A DNA stretch of 64,000 nt from Marisalimonas sp016777705 (GCF_047717795.1 NZ_CP159808.1:558001-622000), one strand, 5' to 3'. Positions 34,613 through 44,278 are shown, counted from the stretch's first letter. The notes: generated by a model from the sequence alone, not told the origin. Numbers and translations: made by a program.

Positions 34613-35839
34613 TTATTTGTTTTTTGTTAGATTTAATATTGTTAAATAAAGTTCTTCAATTTGAGCTCTTTCGTGATTTTCTAAAAATGAAACATTACCT
34701 GGTGGCATTGCGAATGAAGCAACTGATTGAGAATATATATTTTCAATATTCATCAGAATGTCTTCAGTGGTCTCAAGCATTACCTGCTTTGGAGCACTGT
34801 GCATATTGTCCCATAATGGTTCCTTTGCGTGACACATAGAACATTTTGAAATTATAATCTCTTGAGCATTTGTTAAAATAGGCTCTGGTATTATTTTAAT
34901 TATATGAGCATTTTGATTAGTCTTTGTAAGTTTGGGTTTACCTAAATTAGAAATGAACATTGATAAGGATAACAAAATAATTATTGGAAAAATTATCCAA
35001 TATGGTGGTTTGATACCAGTATGTTTAACATTAAAAAAATGTCTTATTAATGCACCAATTATTAAGATAATAGGAATGATCAACCAAGAGTACTTTGTTG
35101 CATAAATTATTGGGTAATGATTTGAAATCATAATAAAAATTACTGGTAGTGTTAAGTAATTATTATGAAGAGAACGTTGTTTTGCTACCATGCCATATTT
35201 TGCATCTGGAGTTTCATTTTTAATAAGGCTGGCTACTACTTTTTTTTGTCCAGGTATAATAACCATTAAAACATTAGCAACCATTATTGTTCCCAATACA
35301 GTTCCAATCTGCATAAAAGCTCCTCTGTAACTAAAAAGCTCAGAATAAATCCAGGACATGATTGTAATTAAAATAAAAATAGACAGTATTAACGTGTAAA
35401 CATTAGTTTTTAATGAAATTCTGCATATCATATCATAAACTAACCAACCAAATATTATTCCTAAAATAGATATGATTACTGCCTCATATTTTTCAAAATC
35501 ATATTTGATTATGTCTATCATATATAATTCTGCTCCTGCGTAATATATAAGCGCTAGTAAAGCAAAGCCGGAAACCCAAGTAGCGTAAGCTTCCCACTTA
35601 AACCAGGTAAGTTCTGATGGAAGCTTAGATGGAGCAACTAAATACTTAACTAAATGATAAAAACCACCACCATGGACTTGCCAAGCTTCACCATATGACT
35701 TGGGAGGTAAATTTTTATTTTGTTTTAAACTTAAATCAAGAGCTATGAAATAGAAACTAGATCCAATCCAGGCAATACCAGCAATTACATGAAACCATCT
35801 TAAAATAAGTTCAAGCCATTCATTCATTAGAAACATCAT
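34613..35839 (-). CDS. puuD: membrane-bound urate oxidase with cytochrome c domain (PuuD)
   Basis: 408 residues. The first ~300 form eight or nine membrane helices with PuuD blocks such as WFHVIAGIAWIGSSFYFIALD and FKWEAYATWVSGF (broken here into parts), followed by a C-terminal c-type cytochrome domain with CxxCH at residues 333-337. PuuD oxidises urate to 5-hydroxyisourate and passes electrons to the respiratory chain rather than to oxygen directly. The gene starts just after uraH, which handles the next step. An alternative start four codons in is possible. The pairing of PuuD with HIU hydrolase and OHCU decarboxylase is well established. Confidence 0.92.
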   Translation of the reverse strand: MMFLMNEWLELILRWFHVIAGIAWIGSSFYFIALDLSLKQNKNLPPKSYGEAWQVHGGGFYHLVKYLVAPSKLPSELTWFKWEAYATWVSGFALLALIYYAGAELYMIDIIKYDFEKYEAVIISILGIIFGWLVYDMICRISLKTNVYTLILSIFILITIMSWIYSELFSYRGAFMQIGTVLGTIMVANVLMVIIPGQKKVVASLIKNETPDAKYGMVAKQRSLHNNYLTLPVIFIMISNHYPIIYATKYSWLIIPIILIIGALIRHFFNVKHTGIKPPYWIIFPIIILLSLSMFISNLGKPKLTKTNQNAHIIKIIPEPILTNAQEIIISKCSMCHAKEPLWDNMHSAPKQVMLETTEDILMNIENIYSQSVASFAMPPGNVSFLENHERAQIEELYLTILNLTKNK

Positions 35840-35842
35840 ACC

Positions 35843-36196
35843 TTAACTGCCTCTATAAGTACTGTAGCCAAAAGGAGATAAAAGTAATGGAACGTGAAAA
35901 TGTTCAAGTTTATTAGTGATATTAAATCTAATTGGGATCTTATCTAAAAATAAACGTTTATCTAAATCAACATTAACATTTTTTAAATAATCTCCTACAA
36001 AAAACAATAACTCATACTCAATTTCTTCTAAATTGTCTTCAGTAATTAGTGGTTTATCAACTCTTCCATCTTGGTTAGTTATAAAAGTTCCAACCAAGTT
36101 CTTTTCTAACTTGTTTATTTTAAACAACTGAATTTTTAGATTAAAAGCAGGTGCACCTTTACTGGTATCTAAAACGTGTGTCGTGAGGCCAGCCAT
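35843..36196 (-). CDS. uraH: 5-hydroxyisourate hydrolase
   Basis: 117 residues of the transthyretin-related family. The start MAGLTTHVLDTSKGAPA and the C-terminal tetrapeptide YRGS are the family signatures, with DGRVDKPL in the middle. It hydrolyses 5-hydroxyisourate, the PuuD product, to OHCU. The ATG at 36196, with GAGA ahead of it, is preferred to an in-frame TTG five codons earlier. It leads the leftward uraH-puuD-hydantoinase-alc-allA operon and is divergent from uraD. Confidence 0.94.
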   Translation of the reverse strand: MAGLTTHVLDTSKGAPAFNLKIQLFKINKLEKNLVGTFITNQDGRVDKPLITEDNLEEIEYELLFFVGDYLKNVNVDLDKRLFLDKIPIRFNITNKLEHFHVPLLLSPFGYSTYRGS

Positions 36197-36265
36197 AAAT
36201 TTCTCTATCAAATGTTATATAAAGTATGCTTTAATAATATAAACACTTTAATATTAGGTGATAAT

Positions 36266-36838
36266 ATGTCCAACAAAACTTTTATATTTTTATCTAAAAA
36301 AATTTCGAAGAAGAAAATCATAGAACTTTTAAGAAGTATATATGAACATTCTCCATGGGTACCTGAAAGGCTGTTTTCTAATGAAGTTAATGAAAATTTA
36401 AATAAAGAATATTTGCAACGAAAAATGAGGTCAGTAGTTGAAAAAGCAAGTAAACAGGAAAAATTAGATTTAATCAGGTCCCATCCAGAATTAGGAAACA
36501 AGCTGAAAAAGATAGATGAACTAACTGAATTCTCCAAGGAAGAACAAAAGTCTGCTGGGTTAGATCAATGTAATGAAGACGAGTTTAAAGTTTTAACTCA
36601 ACTTAATATGCAATACAGAAATCAATTTCAATTTCCATTCATCATTGCTGTAAAAGGCTTATCAAAAAATGATATAATAAATGAAATGAAAAAAAGAGTT
36701 TATAATAGTAAAGAAGAAGAATTTGAAACTGCAATGAAAGAGATTCATAAAATAGCAAGTCTTAGGATTAATGATTTGACTTATTATGAAAGAGATGAAA
36801 ATTTAACTAAAATAGATAGAGAAAATGAGTTGCTCTAA
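36266..36838 (+). CDS. uraD: OHCU decarboxylase
   Basis: 190 residues from the ATG at 36266, which has TTAGGTG ahead; a longer frame from 36176 would run back through uraH and is rejected. Active-site regions are YEHSPWVPERLF near residue 23 and LIRSHPELGNKL near residue 72 with the catalytic histidine, followed by QKSAGLDQCNEDEF and FPFIIAVKG. It converts OHCU to S-allantoin. It is transcribed divergently from uraH across a 69-base spacer that must hold both promoters, giving coordinated control of consecutive pathway steps. Confidence 0.92.
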   Translation: MSNKTFIFLSKKISKKKIIELLRSIYEHSPWVPERLFSNEVNENLNKEYLQRKMRSVVEKASKQEKLDLIRSHPELGNKLKKIDELTEFSKEEQKSAGLDQCNEDEFKVLTQLNMQYRNQFQFPFIIAVKGLSKNDIINEMKKRVYNSKEEEFETAMKEIHKIASLRINDLTYYERDENLTKIDRENELL

Positions 36839-36848
36839 TTATTTTTTT

Positions 36849-37553
36849 TTAAATTTTAAGGCGATTACTTCTTGTTAAAGGCTTTGTAAATTTTTTAATT
36901 TTAAGGTCTTGTTTTGAAAGATTTTCTACAAGTGCAGCAGCAGCTGTTACACCTTCAATTATAGGAATGTTAAATCTATCACTAAATATTTTTGTTAAAT
37001 TTAAAATTCCAGGGCTAGTTATTATAATTGCCTCTGGATTATCCTCAACGATTGTTCTATTTACCTCATTTTCTAATTTTTTTATATTAGACTTAGACAT
37101 TGTTTCCATATCCAATATGGGCACTTCTATAGATCTCAATGAAACACATTTATGATCTAGATCATATTTAATCAAATTATTCTTTATAGCTTCGTGAGAT
37201 ACAGATAAGTTTGTGATAATTGAAAACTTATTAGCAATAATATTAGCAGTGTAAAAAGCAGCCTCGCCAATGCCTATTACAGGTTTAGATGTGATTTTTC
37301 TAACAATATCTATTCCAATGTCTTCGAAGCATGCTAATATGAAGGCATCTGATGAATTATTATTTTCTATTTCTTTAACAAGTTTTGAAACATTTGTAGT
37401 TTCGAGGTAATAACTATAATAATCTTCAACAATAGACTCCTCACTCATATAAACTGTTGAACTTTTATCTATTACCCCAGACACGCAGTGTTTAAGTTTT
37501 TTATTTGACTGTACTGTTGCGTGAGGGTTGATAATACAAATTTCAATACCCAA
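36849..37553 (-). CDS. Asp/Glu/hydantoin racemase family protein, second active-site Cys replaced by Ser
   Basis: 234 residues of the PF01177 family. The N-terminal half keeps the first catalytic cysteine at Cys75 (ILACFEDIG). The second half carries ITSPGI, with Ser180, where the usual motif is GC(A/T)GM. Allantoin and hydantoin racemases need both thiols, so two-base racemisation may be lost or changed. Relatives that lost one cysteine act as decarboxylases or isomerases. It is convergent with uraD and follows the molybdoenzyme gene by 11 bases on the minus strand. A link to allantoin is likely by position, unproven by sequence. Confidence 0.8.
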   Translation of the reverse strand: MGIEICIINPHATVQSNKKLKHCVSGVIDKSSTVYMSEESIVEDYYSYYLETTNVSKLVKEIENNNSSDAFILACFEDIGIDIVRKITSKPVIGIGEAAFYTANIIANKFSIITNLSVSHEAIKNNLIKYDLDHKCVSLRSIEVPILDMETMSKSNIKKLENEVNRTIVEDNPEAIIITSPGILNLTKIFSDRFNIPIIEGVTAAAALVENLSKQDLKIKKFTKPLTRSNRLKI

Positions 37554-37564
37554 GGAGACTTACT

Positions 37565-39910
37565 CTACTTATTTACTATGTTAGGTTTATTAAATATAGT
37601 AATTGGTGGTGGATCCTTCTTGTATTTTTTTATCTCAACCAATGTAGAGTGCGCTGAAGGACCTTGGGAAAGTGAAGACGTTCCAATATCTTCAGTTAAG
37701 ACATTTGGGTTACCATGAATGCAAAAGCTTCCGTCATCCACTGGGTTGTACCATGCACCTACAGGTAAAAAAACAATACCAGGCATCACTTCTGGACTTC
37801 TTACTACACCAGCAAGGCATTTACCTCTTTTATTAAAAATTTCAACTATGTCACCATCTTTTAGATTTCGGAATTCTGCGTCTTTAGGATTAATTTTTAC
37901 AGGTTCTCTTCCATTAATCTTAAATCTTTGACTTTCTGATCCATTATCGAGTTGGCTGTGTAATCTATTGTGAGGTTGACCAGAAATGAGTTGAAGAGGG
38001 AATTGTTTTGTAAGTGCTGATCCTAACCATTCATCTTGTTCTAACCATGCTGGGTGTCCAGGGCAGTCTTTATAATTAAAATCAGCTACAGTTTGAGAAA
38101 ATATTTCAATTTTTCCTGATGGCGTTGTAATTCGGTTCTTAACTGGATCTTTCCTAAAATCTTCTAGCAAAATAGTTTGTTTTTTAGGAGATAATACCTC
38201 TTGAAACCCATTTCTCCAAAATTTGTCAAAATCAGGTAAGTTGAAATTGGCATCTTTAGCGCTCTGTACAGATACTTCCCATAGATGTCTCAGCCATTGG
38301 TCTTCATTACGTTTTTCAGTAAATTTTTCGTTAATATTTAGCTTTGCAGAGATAGCAGAAAAAATATCATAATCAGATTTTGATTCACCTACCGGCTCAA
38401 TTATTTTATGCATTGGAGATATTGTTTGATCCCAGTGCCTAACACCTATGTCATTTCGTTCTAAGGAGGTAGTTGCGGGTAATACTATATCTGCATGTCT
38501 TGCTAAGCTGTTCCACCAAATCTCATTAACTATAATACTATCTGGTTGCTTGAACGCTTTAACAAGTTTTTTTAAGTTCATCTGATGATGAAAGGGGTTT
38601 CCGCCAGCCCAATAAACTAGCTTAATATCAGGGTACTTAAGATCTTTGCCATTGTAAGTTAAAGTTTTACCTGGGTTAAGAAGCATATCTGAAATTCTTG
38701 CAACTGGTATAAAATCACTTACTGGATTTTTCAATTGTTCTAAAGCTGGCCATTTGTGGTAACTAACAGGGTTTCCTATCCCATTTTCAGCGCTGTAACC
38801 TAGTCCAAAGCCTCCACCAGGAAGACCTATTTGCCCCAACATGCATGCTAAAACAGAAATCATCCAATGGGATTGCTCTCCATATTGTTGTCTCTGCAAA
38901 GCCCAAGCACCAGTTATCATAGTTCTGTTCTTAGACATTTGTTTGGCTAAATCATATATAATATTACTTGGAATGCCTGTTACTTTAGAAGCCCACAATG
39001 GAGTTTTTGCTTTTCCATCTGAAATCCCTTTTAAGTAATCATAAAAAACATCATACCCAATACAATATTTTTTTATAAAATCTCTATCTATTAAACTTTC
39101 ACTTTCAAGTATAAACGCTATACCAAGCATCAAAGCTGTATCTGTTCCAGGTCTAATTTTAATCCAGTCAGCATTACTAATGATGTCAGCCTCCATTTCC
39201 ATAGGGCTAATATTAATAAATTTTATACCTTTCCTTGCACAATCTTTGATAAATTGTTTAGTTGTATGTTTTCCAACACCTCCCGATGTGACTTGTGAGT
39301 TTTTTAGAGGTAAGCCCCCAAACATAACTATTAATTCTGAATTGTCTTTTATATTATTCCAGTCTGTATGTGTATCAAGAAATTTTCTATATGATAAACC
39401 TATTACATGAGGCATGATTGTCTCGCTTGCCGCATAAGAATAGGTGTTGACTGATTTAGTATATCCACCATAACAATTGAAAAACCTATGAAGTTGGCTT
39501 TGTGCATGATGAAACCTACCTGCTGAACCCCAACCATAAGAACCCGCAAAAAATGCTTTGTTTTTATATTTCTTTTTAATTCTGCTCAGCTCAAACGATA
39601 CTATATTGATAGCTTCTTCCCATGAAACTGGGACAAAATCATCAGATCCGCGCTTTTCTCTGGAACGTTTGCCTGTAATAGCCATTTTGCCATTAGCTAA
39701 TTCTTTTCTTATTTCTCTGAGATAGCCTTTACGAATATGAGGAACTTTAACTCTTAACTCATCATCTACAGTATCTATAATTCCTTTTGCAATATTAGAT
39801 GGATCTCTATCTTGTCCGTAAGGCTTCATGCCAACAATTTTACCATCCTCAACCTCGGCATAGTAGCTTCCCCAATGAAAAGCGGTAGGTTTTTTTGTTC
39901 TATTTGGCAT
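37565..39910 (-). CDS. molybdopterin oxidoreductase, BisC/TorA (S/N-oxide reductase) family
   Basis: 781 residues, the length of biotin-sulfoxide/DMSO-type reductases. No Tat signal or iron-sulfur cysteines are seen at the N-terminus, which fits cytoplasmic BisC. The molybdenum-ligand serine is in GSYGWGSAGRFHHAQ near residue 128. Later blocks include ITGAWALQRQQYGEQSHWM, WWNSLARHADIVLPATTSLERND (both typical of the family) and the C-terminal FNKRGKCLAGV and LPVGAWYNP. It reduces S- or N-oxides, with a role in methionine or biotin sulfoxide repair or use as an acceptor. It lies between the YdiJ-type gene and the racemase. Confidence 0.9.
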   Translation of the reverse strand: MPNRTKKPTAFHWGSYYAEVEDGKIVGMKPYGQDRDPSNIAKGIIDTVDDELRVKVPHIRKGYLREIRKELANGKMAITGKRSREKRGSDDFVPVSWEEAINIVSFELSRIKKKYKNKAFFAGSYGWGSAGRFHHAQSQLHRFFNCYGGYTKSVNTYSYAASETIMPHVIGLSYRKFLDTHTDWNNIKDNSELIVMFGGLPLKNSQVTSGGVGKHTTKQFIKDCARKGIKFINISPMEMEADIISNADWIKIRPGTDTALMLGIAFILESESLIDRDFIKKYCIGYDVFYDYLKGISDGKAKTPLWASKVTGIPSNIIYDLAKQMSKNRTMITGAWALQRQQYGEQSHWMISVLACMLGQIGLPGGGFGLGYSAENGIGNPVSYHKWPALEQLKNPVSDFIPVARISDMLLNPGKTLTYNGKDLKYPDIKLVYWAGGNPFHHQMNLKKLVKAFKQPDSIIVNEIWWNSLARHADIVLPATTSLERNDIGVRHWDQTISPMHKIIEPVGESKSDYDIFSAISAKLNINEKFTEKRNEDQWLRHLWEVSVQSAKDANFNLPDFDKFWRNGFQEVLSPKKQTILLEDFRKDPVKNRITTPSGKIEIFSQTVADFNYKDCPGHPAWLEQDEWLGSALTKQFPLQLISGQPHNRLHSQLDNGSESQRFKINGREPVKINPKDAEFRNLKDGDIVEIFNKRGKCLAGVVRSPEVMPGIVFLPVGAWYNPVDDGSFCIHGNPNVLTEDIGTSSLSQGPSAHSTLVEIKKYKKDPPPITIFNKPNIVNK

Positions 39911-39951
39911 TTTGACCTCTATTAAATATTACGATAAATCTAATTACAGAT

Positions 39952-42933
39952 TTAGTAAATTATATTTTCGTCTAGAAATTTAGAAACATGAATTGCATTC
40001 CTATTTAAACCATCTTTAATTTGACATCTACATGATGTCCCATCAGCAATAATGGTGATATCTTTATCAGATTTTTGAATTGCAGGAAAAAGTTTTTCGT
40101 TGGCCATTTTCATAGAAATGTCAAATGTGTCTTTACCATATCCAAATGCACCTGCCATGCCACAACAACTAGTTTCTATAGTCTCAACTTCTAAACCTTC
40201 AATTTTTTTTAATAAACTTTCGATTGGCTTTACTGCGTCAAATGCTTTTTGATGACAGTGACCATGCAATAATACCTTTTGATCTAATTTTTTAAAGTTT
40301 AATTTTTTGCAATTTTTTTCTAGTAATTCTTCAAAAGTGTATGAATTATTTTGTAGTAACTTTATATCGTCATCTTTAATTAGCGCAGGAAGCTCATCTC
40401 TAAAAGATAAGATACATGAAGGTTCTAAGCCAACAACTTCAATCCCTTTTTGCAAAAAAGGTAAAAAGGTATTTAAAATTTTTGTTGCTTCAATTTTGGC
40501 ATTTTCAATCAAGCCGTTGCTTAAATAGGTTCTTCCACAACATAATGCTTTATTATCTTTTGAATTTGGAATAAAGGGAAAATATCCAGCTGATTTTAAG
40601 ACCTTTATGGCGGATCTTATATTTTCTGGTTCATAATAACGATTAAAAGTATCAACAAATAATATGATTGGAGTTTGGCCATTAATTTTTTCAATTGAGT
40701 TTGGTAATTCATTATTTCTAAAGAAATCATTACGCCATGCTGGTAGTGGCCTTTTTGCAGTAAAACCAAAGAGTAACTCACTAATTTTGGCAGCGCCAGG
40801 AATTTTATCTCTTAGATTAAAAAGTTTAGAAAAGTTAGATGCAAACGCAGCATACTTAGGTAAGTAGGCTATTAATTTGCTATTTAAATTAAGACCATAT
40901 TTGTTTGCATGTAGGTTTGATAACTCTATTTTCATTTTTGACATATCTACGCCTGTTGGACATTCGCGTTTACAAGCTTTACAAGAGACACATAACTTCA
41001 TTGTTGCTGTCATTTCTTTACTTGTAAGTGCGTTATTACCCAATTGTCCTGAAAGGGCTAATCTAAGCGAATTAGCTCTTCCTCTAGTTGAATCTTTCTC
41101 ATCTTTTGTAACTCTGAAAGATGGACACATAACTCCGCCATCTAACTTTCTACATGATCCATTATTATTACACATTTCAATTGCCCCTTGAAACCCACCA
41201 GCATTACCAGGCCATTGGGACCAATCTAAAATAGTATTAATATTTTTTGCGTTATATGAAGGGGCATATCTAAAGTAATCTCTAGCGTCCATTTTAGGTG
41301 CATTTATTATTTTTCCAGGGTTAAAAATATTATCTGGATCAAAAGCTTGTTTAATAGTTTCGAAAATATTAATCATTTTTTTTCCAAACATTACTTCATT
41401 AAACTCAGAACGTGCTATTCCATCGCCGTGCTCTCCTGAATAAGAACCTTTAAACTTTTTTACCAATTTACTAGTTTCATCTGCAATATTGCGCATTTTT
41501 GAAACATCCGTTTGAAGCTTCATGTTTAAAACAGGCCTTACATGAAGACATCCAACAGAAGCATGAGCATACCAAGTTCCTTTGGTGTCATATTTGTCAA
41601 ATATTCGATTTAATCCATCAGTATACTCAGCTAGATCTTTAAGCTCGACTGCACAATCTTCTATGAAGGAAACTGGCTTTGCTTCATCCTTCATAGACAT
41701 CATAATGTTCAACCCCGACTTTCTCATTTCAGTTACTTTTGCTTGTAAAGCATTGTCAATAACATCAATAACTCCTCCAATTTTTTTATTACCTTTCCAT
41801 GAATATCCTAAATCACCCATTAATTGATGAAGTTTTTTCAATCTATGTTGATTCACACTCATGTCTTCTTCTGCGAATTCAACTAAAAGTAAAGATTTAG
41901 GGTTGCCTTTTACGACTGCTTCAACTGTAGGTTGAAATATATCAATCTTTCTTGCAAGACTAAGCATCGTATCGTCAACAAGTTCCACTGCTATTGGATC
42001 TAATGGAACAATATGTTGTGCAGCATCCATTGCCTCATAGAATGATGGAAAGTGACATATACCCATAATTTTTTGAGAAGGAAGAGGTGACAATTTAAGA
42101 GTAATTGCAGATGAATATACTAAAGTTCCTTCTGATCCTACTAATAAGTGAGATAAATTTATTCCGTCGCCTTTTTTACCGTTTGGTCTGGAGGCCATTG
42201 CATCTGGTAAAAGTGAATCAATATTATACCCGCCAACTCTACGAAGTACTTTAGGAAATTTTGTTAATATTTCATCTTTATTCTCTAGAGCTAGATTTAA
42301 AAGGTTATTTATAATTTTTGGAGCAAGTTCTTTGCTCGAAGCTATCTCTTTATCTTTAATATGCCCAAATTTATACGTTGAGCCATCACTTAATATTCCT
42401 TCTATTTCAAAAACATTGTCTCTCATCATTCCATATCTAATTGAGCGTCCACCACAACTATTGTTACCTGTCATTCCACCAATTGTTGCTCTGCTGGAAG
42501 TTGAAACATCTACAGGAAACCATAATCCAAATGGTTTTAAAAATTTGTTTAATTCATCAAGTACTATTCCAGGCTCGACTATGCATGTCATTTTTTCTTT
42601 GTTAAAATCTAATATTCTATTTAAAAATTTTGAATTATCTATAATTATTGCTTCATTAACAGTCTGACCACATTGAGAGGTTCCTCCTCCTCTAGCTAAA
42701 AGTGGAACTTTGGCTTCTCTTGCATAATTAATAGTATCTATCAAATCTGATTTTTTTTTTGGTATTAAAACACCATACGGCATCATTTGATAAATAGATG
42801 CGTCTGTTGAGTATCTGCCTCTAGTAAAATTGTCATAATAAATTTCTGCTGTTGTTTTATTCTTCAATTTTTTTAGTAATTGCTGTGAACTACCGTCTGG
42901 CATAAAAACCTCTGTCTCTGAATTAAAATTCAA
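39952..42933 (-). CDS. FAD- and Fe-S-containing dehydrogenase, YdiJ (D-2-hydroxyglutarate dehydrogenase) type
   Basis: 993 residues, a fusion like YdiJ/GlcD-GlcF. Residues about 45-210 form the FAD-binding PCMH domain (LARGGGTSQCG, GMTGNNSCGGRSIRYG). An FAD-oxidase C-terminal domain runs to about 560, and a CxxCxxCxxxCP ferredoxin pair (CVSCKACKRECP) lies near residue 655. Two CCG domains follow, with CCGRTYL and SCCGMAGAFGY. Such proteins oxidise D-2-hydroxyacids to 2-oxo acids and feed the quinone pool. It heads the leftward YdiJ-BisC-racemase group and is divergent from the aminotransferase. D-2-hydroxyglutarate is the family substrate; glycolate or D-lactate are possible. Confidence 0.9.
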   Translation of the reverse strand: MNFNSETEVFMPDGSSQQLLKKLKNKTTAEIYYDNFTRGRYSTDASIYQMMPYGVLIPKKKSDLIDTINYAREAKVPLLARGGGTSQCGQTVNEAIIIDNSKFLNRILDFNKEKMTCIVEPGIVLDELNKFLKPFGLWFPVDVSTSSRATIGGMTGNNSCGGRSIRYGMMRDNVFEIEGILSDGSTYKFGHIKDKEIASSKELAPKIINNLLNLALENKDEILTKFPKVLRRVGGYNIDSLLPDAMASRPNGKKGDGINLSHLLVGSEGTLVYSSAITLKLSPLPSQKIMGICHFPSFYEAMDAAQHIVPLDPIAVELVDDTMLSLARKIDIFQPTVEAVVKGNPKSLLLVEFAEEDMSVNQHRLKKLHQLMGDLGYSWKGNKKIGGVIDVIDNALQAKVTEMRKSGLNIMMSMKDEAKPVSFIEDCAVELKDLAEYTDGLNRIFDKYDTKGTWYAHASVGCLHVRPVLNMKLQTDVSKMRNIADETSKLVKKFKGSYSGEHGDGIARSEFNEVMFGKKMINIFETIKQAFDPDNIFNPGKIINAPKMDARDYFRYAPSYNAKNINTILDWSQWPGNAGGFQGAIEMCNNNGSCRKLDGGVMCPSFRVTKDEKDSTRGRANSLRLALSGQLGNNALTSKEMTATMKLCVSCKACKRECPTGVDMSKMKIELSNLHANKYGLNLNSKLIAYLPKYAAFASNFSKLFNLRDKIPGAAKISELLFGFTAKRPLPAWRNDFFRNNELPNSIEKINGQTPIILFVDTFNRYYEPENIRSAIKVLKSAGYFPFIPNSKDNKALCCGRTYLSNGLIENAKIEATKILNTFLPFLQKGIEVVGLEPSCILSFRDELPALIKDDDIKLLQNNSYTFEELLEKNCKKLNFKKLDQKVLLHGHCHQKAFDAVKPIESLLKKIEGLEVETIETSCCGMAGAFGYGKDTFDISMKMANEKLFPAIQKSDKDITIIADGTSCRCQIKDGLNRNAIHVSKFLDENIIY

Positions 42934-43029
42934 TATGGAAAATTTATTATTTAAAGTGTATGTATAAAGTAATTTATAAATAGTTTATTTTCAATGACAG
43001 ATATTAAGTAAATAAGGAAATTTTTTAAT

Positions 43030-44202
43030 ATGAATAAAAGATATATGCCAGGAAAACATTTTTTACAATTACCTGGACCTTCAAATGTGCCTGATAGAAT
43101 TTTAAGGGCTATGGATTATCCTACTATAGATCATCGTGGACCAGATTTCCCTTATTTAGCCAATGCCTGCCTTAATGGAATGAAAACAATTTTTAAAACA
43201 AATTCAAATGTAATAATTTTTCCAGCATCAGGAACAGGTGCATGGGAGGCGGCACTAGTAAATACACTTAATGAGGGCGATTTAGTTCTGATGGTTGAAA
43301 CTGGTCATTTTGCCACTTTATGGAAGAAAATGGCTAATAAACTTGGAATTAAAACAGAGTTTTTAGAAACTGACTGGAGAAGAGGTGTTGAACCCGAAAA
43401 ATTATTGGATAGATTAAAAAATGATATTGAAGGAAAAATCAAAGCTGTATGCGTAGTCCATAATGAAACATCTACAGGTAGTACTTCAAGAATAAAAGAA
43501 GTAAGAAATGTAATGAATTTAGCTAACCATGAAGCTTTATTAATGGTTGATACAATTTCGGGGTTAGCTTCTATGGAGTATGAACATGACGATTGGGGAG
43601 TTGATGTTACTATTTCGGGCTCCCAAAAAGGTTTGATGCTGCCTCCTGGCTTATCATTTAATGCAATATCGGAAAGAGCTATTCTTACCTCAAAAAAATC
43701 GGGCATGCAAAGATCCTATTGGGATTGGGAAGAACAAATAGAGGCTAATAAATCTGGTTCTTTTCCCTATACGCCTGCTACCAATCTTTTATATGGTTTA
43801 AAAGAAGCAATAAACATGCTTCACGAAGAGGGTCTAAAAAATGTTTTTAAACGACATGGTAGACACGCAAAAGCAACAAGGGCAGCTGTACAAGCATGGG
43901 GCTTGGAGGTTCTTTGCCAAGAAGAGATGGATTACTCTAATGTTTTAACTGCTGTTAAATTACCAGATGGACATAATGCAGACGAATTAAGAAAAATTAT
44001 TTTAGAAAATTTCAATATGTCTCTTGGAAATGGATTGTCTAAGCTTGCAGGTAAAGTTTTTAGAATTGGTCACCTAGGTGATTTTAATGATCTAATGCTA
44101 ATGGGTACATTAACAGGAATAGAAATGGGATTATCTTTAGCCGGTGTTCCGCATCAAAAGGGGGGTGCTGCAAGGGCTTCTGAGTTTTTAATCAGTAATT
44201 AG
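43030..44202 (+). CDS. serine-glyoxylate aminotransferase (class V)
   Basis: 390 residues. The fold-type I aminotransferase of AGT/SgaA type has FLQLPGPSNVPDRILRAM at the start, DHRGPDFPYL near residue 34, FPASGTGAWEAALVN near residue 64 and the PLP lysine at Lys200 in SGSQKGLMLPPG. It passes an amino group from serine or alanine to glyoxylate. Since allantoin breakdown next door ends in glyoxylate, turning it into glycine is an attractive role. A ureidoglycine aminotransferase role is less likely because allantoicase and AllA are present. AAGGAAA lies nine bases before the ATG. Confidence 0.88.
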   Translation: MNKRYMPGKHFLQLPGPSNVPDRILRAMDYPTIDHRGPDFPYLANACLNGMKTIFKTNSNVIIFPASGTGAWEAALVNTLNEGDLVLMVETGHFATLWKKMANKLGIKTEFLETDWRRGVEPEKLLDRLKNDIEGKIKAVCVVHNETSTGSTSRIKEVRNVMNLANHEALLMVDTISGLASMEYEHDDWGVDVTISGSQKGLMLPPGLSFNAISERAILTSKKSGMQRSYWDWEEQIEANKSGSFPYTPATNLLYGLKEAINMLHEEGLKNVFKRHGRHAKATRAAVQAWGLEVLCQEEMDYSNVLTAVKLPDGHNADELRKIILENFNMSLGNGLSKLAGKVFRIGHLGDFNDLMLMGTLTGIEMGLSLAGVPHQKGGAARASEFLISN

Positions 44203-44224
44203 TTAATGATAATTTTATTGTTGT

Positions 44225-44250
44225 TTGAAAATATATTGATATAGTTTCAA
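44225..44250. promoter_or_regulatory. 26-base imperfect palindrome before the DctP gene
   Basis: Arms TTGAAA/TTTCAA (44225-44230 and 44245-44250) and inner TATA/TATA arms pair around a TTGA loop with one mismatch (44231/44244). It lies 29-54 bases before the ATG of the TRAP binding-protein gene, behind the aminotransferase. There is no T-run after it, so an operator is more likely than a terminator. Sequence-based only. Confidence 0.45.
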
Positions 44251-44278
44251 TTTATTAATTAATTATAAGGGGAAGATA

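Noticed and set aside
36176..36265. N-terminal extension of OHCU decarboxylase
   Set aside because: It would be read through the 5' end of uraH; a good AGGTG site and the family start are at 36266.
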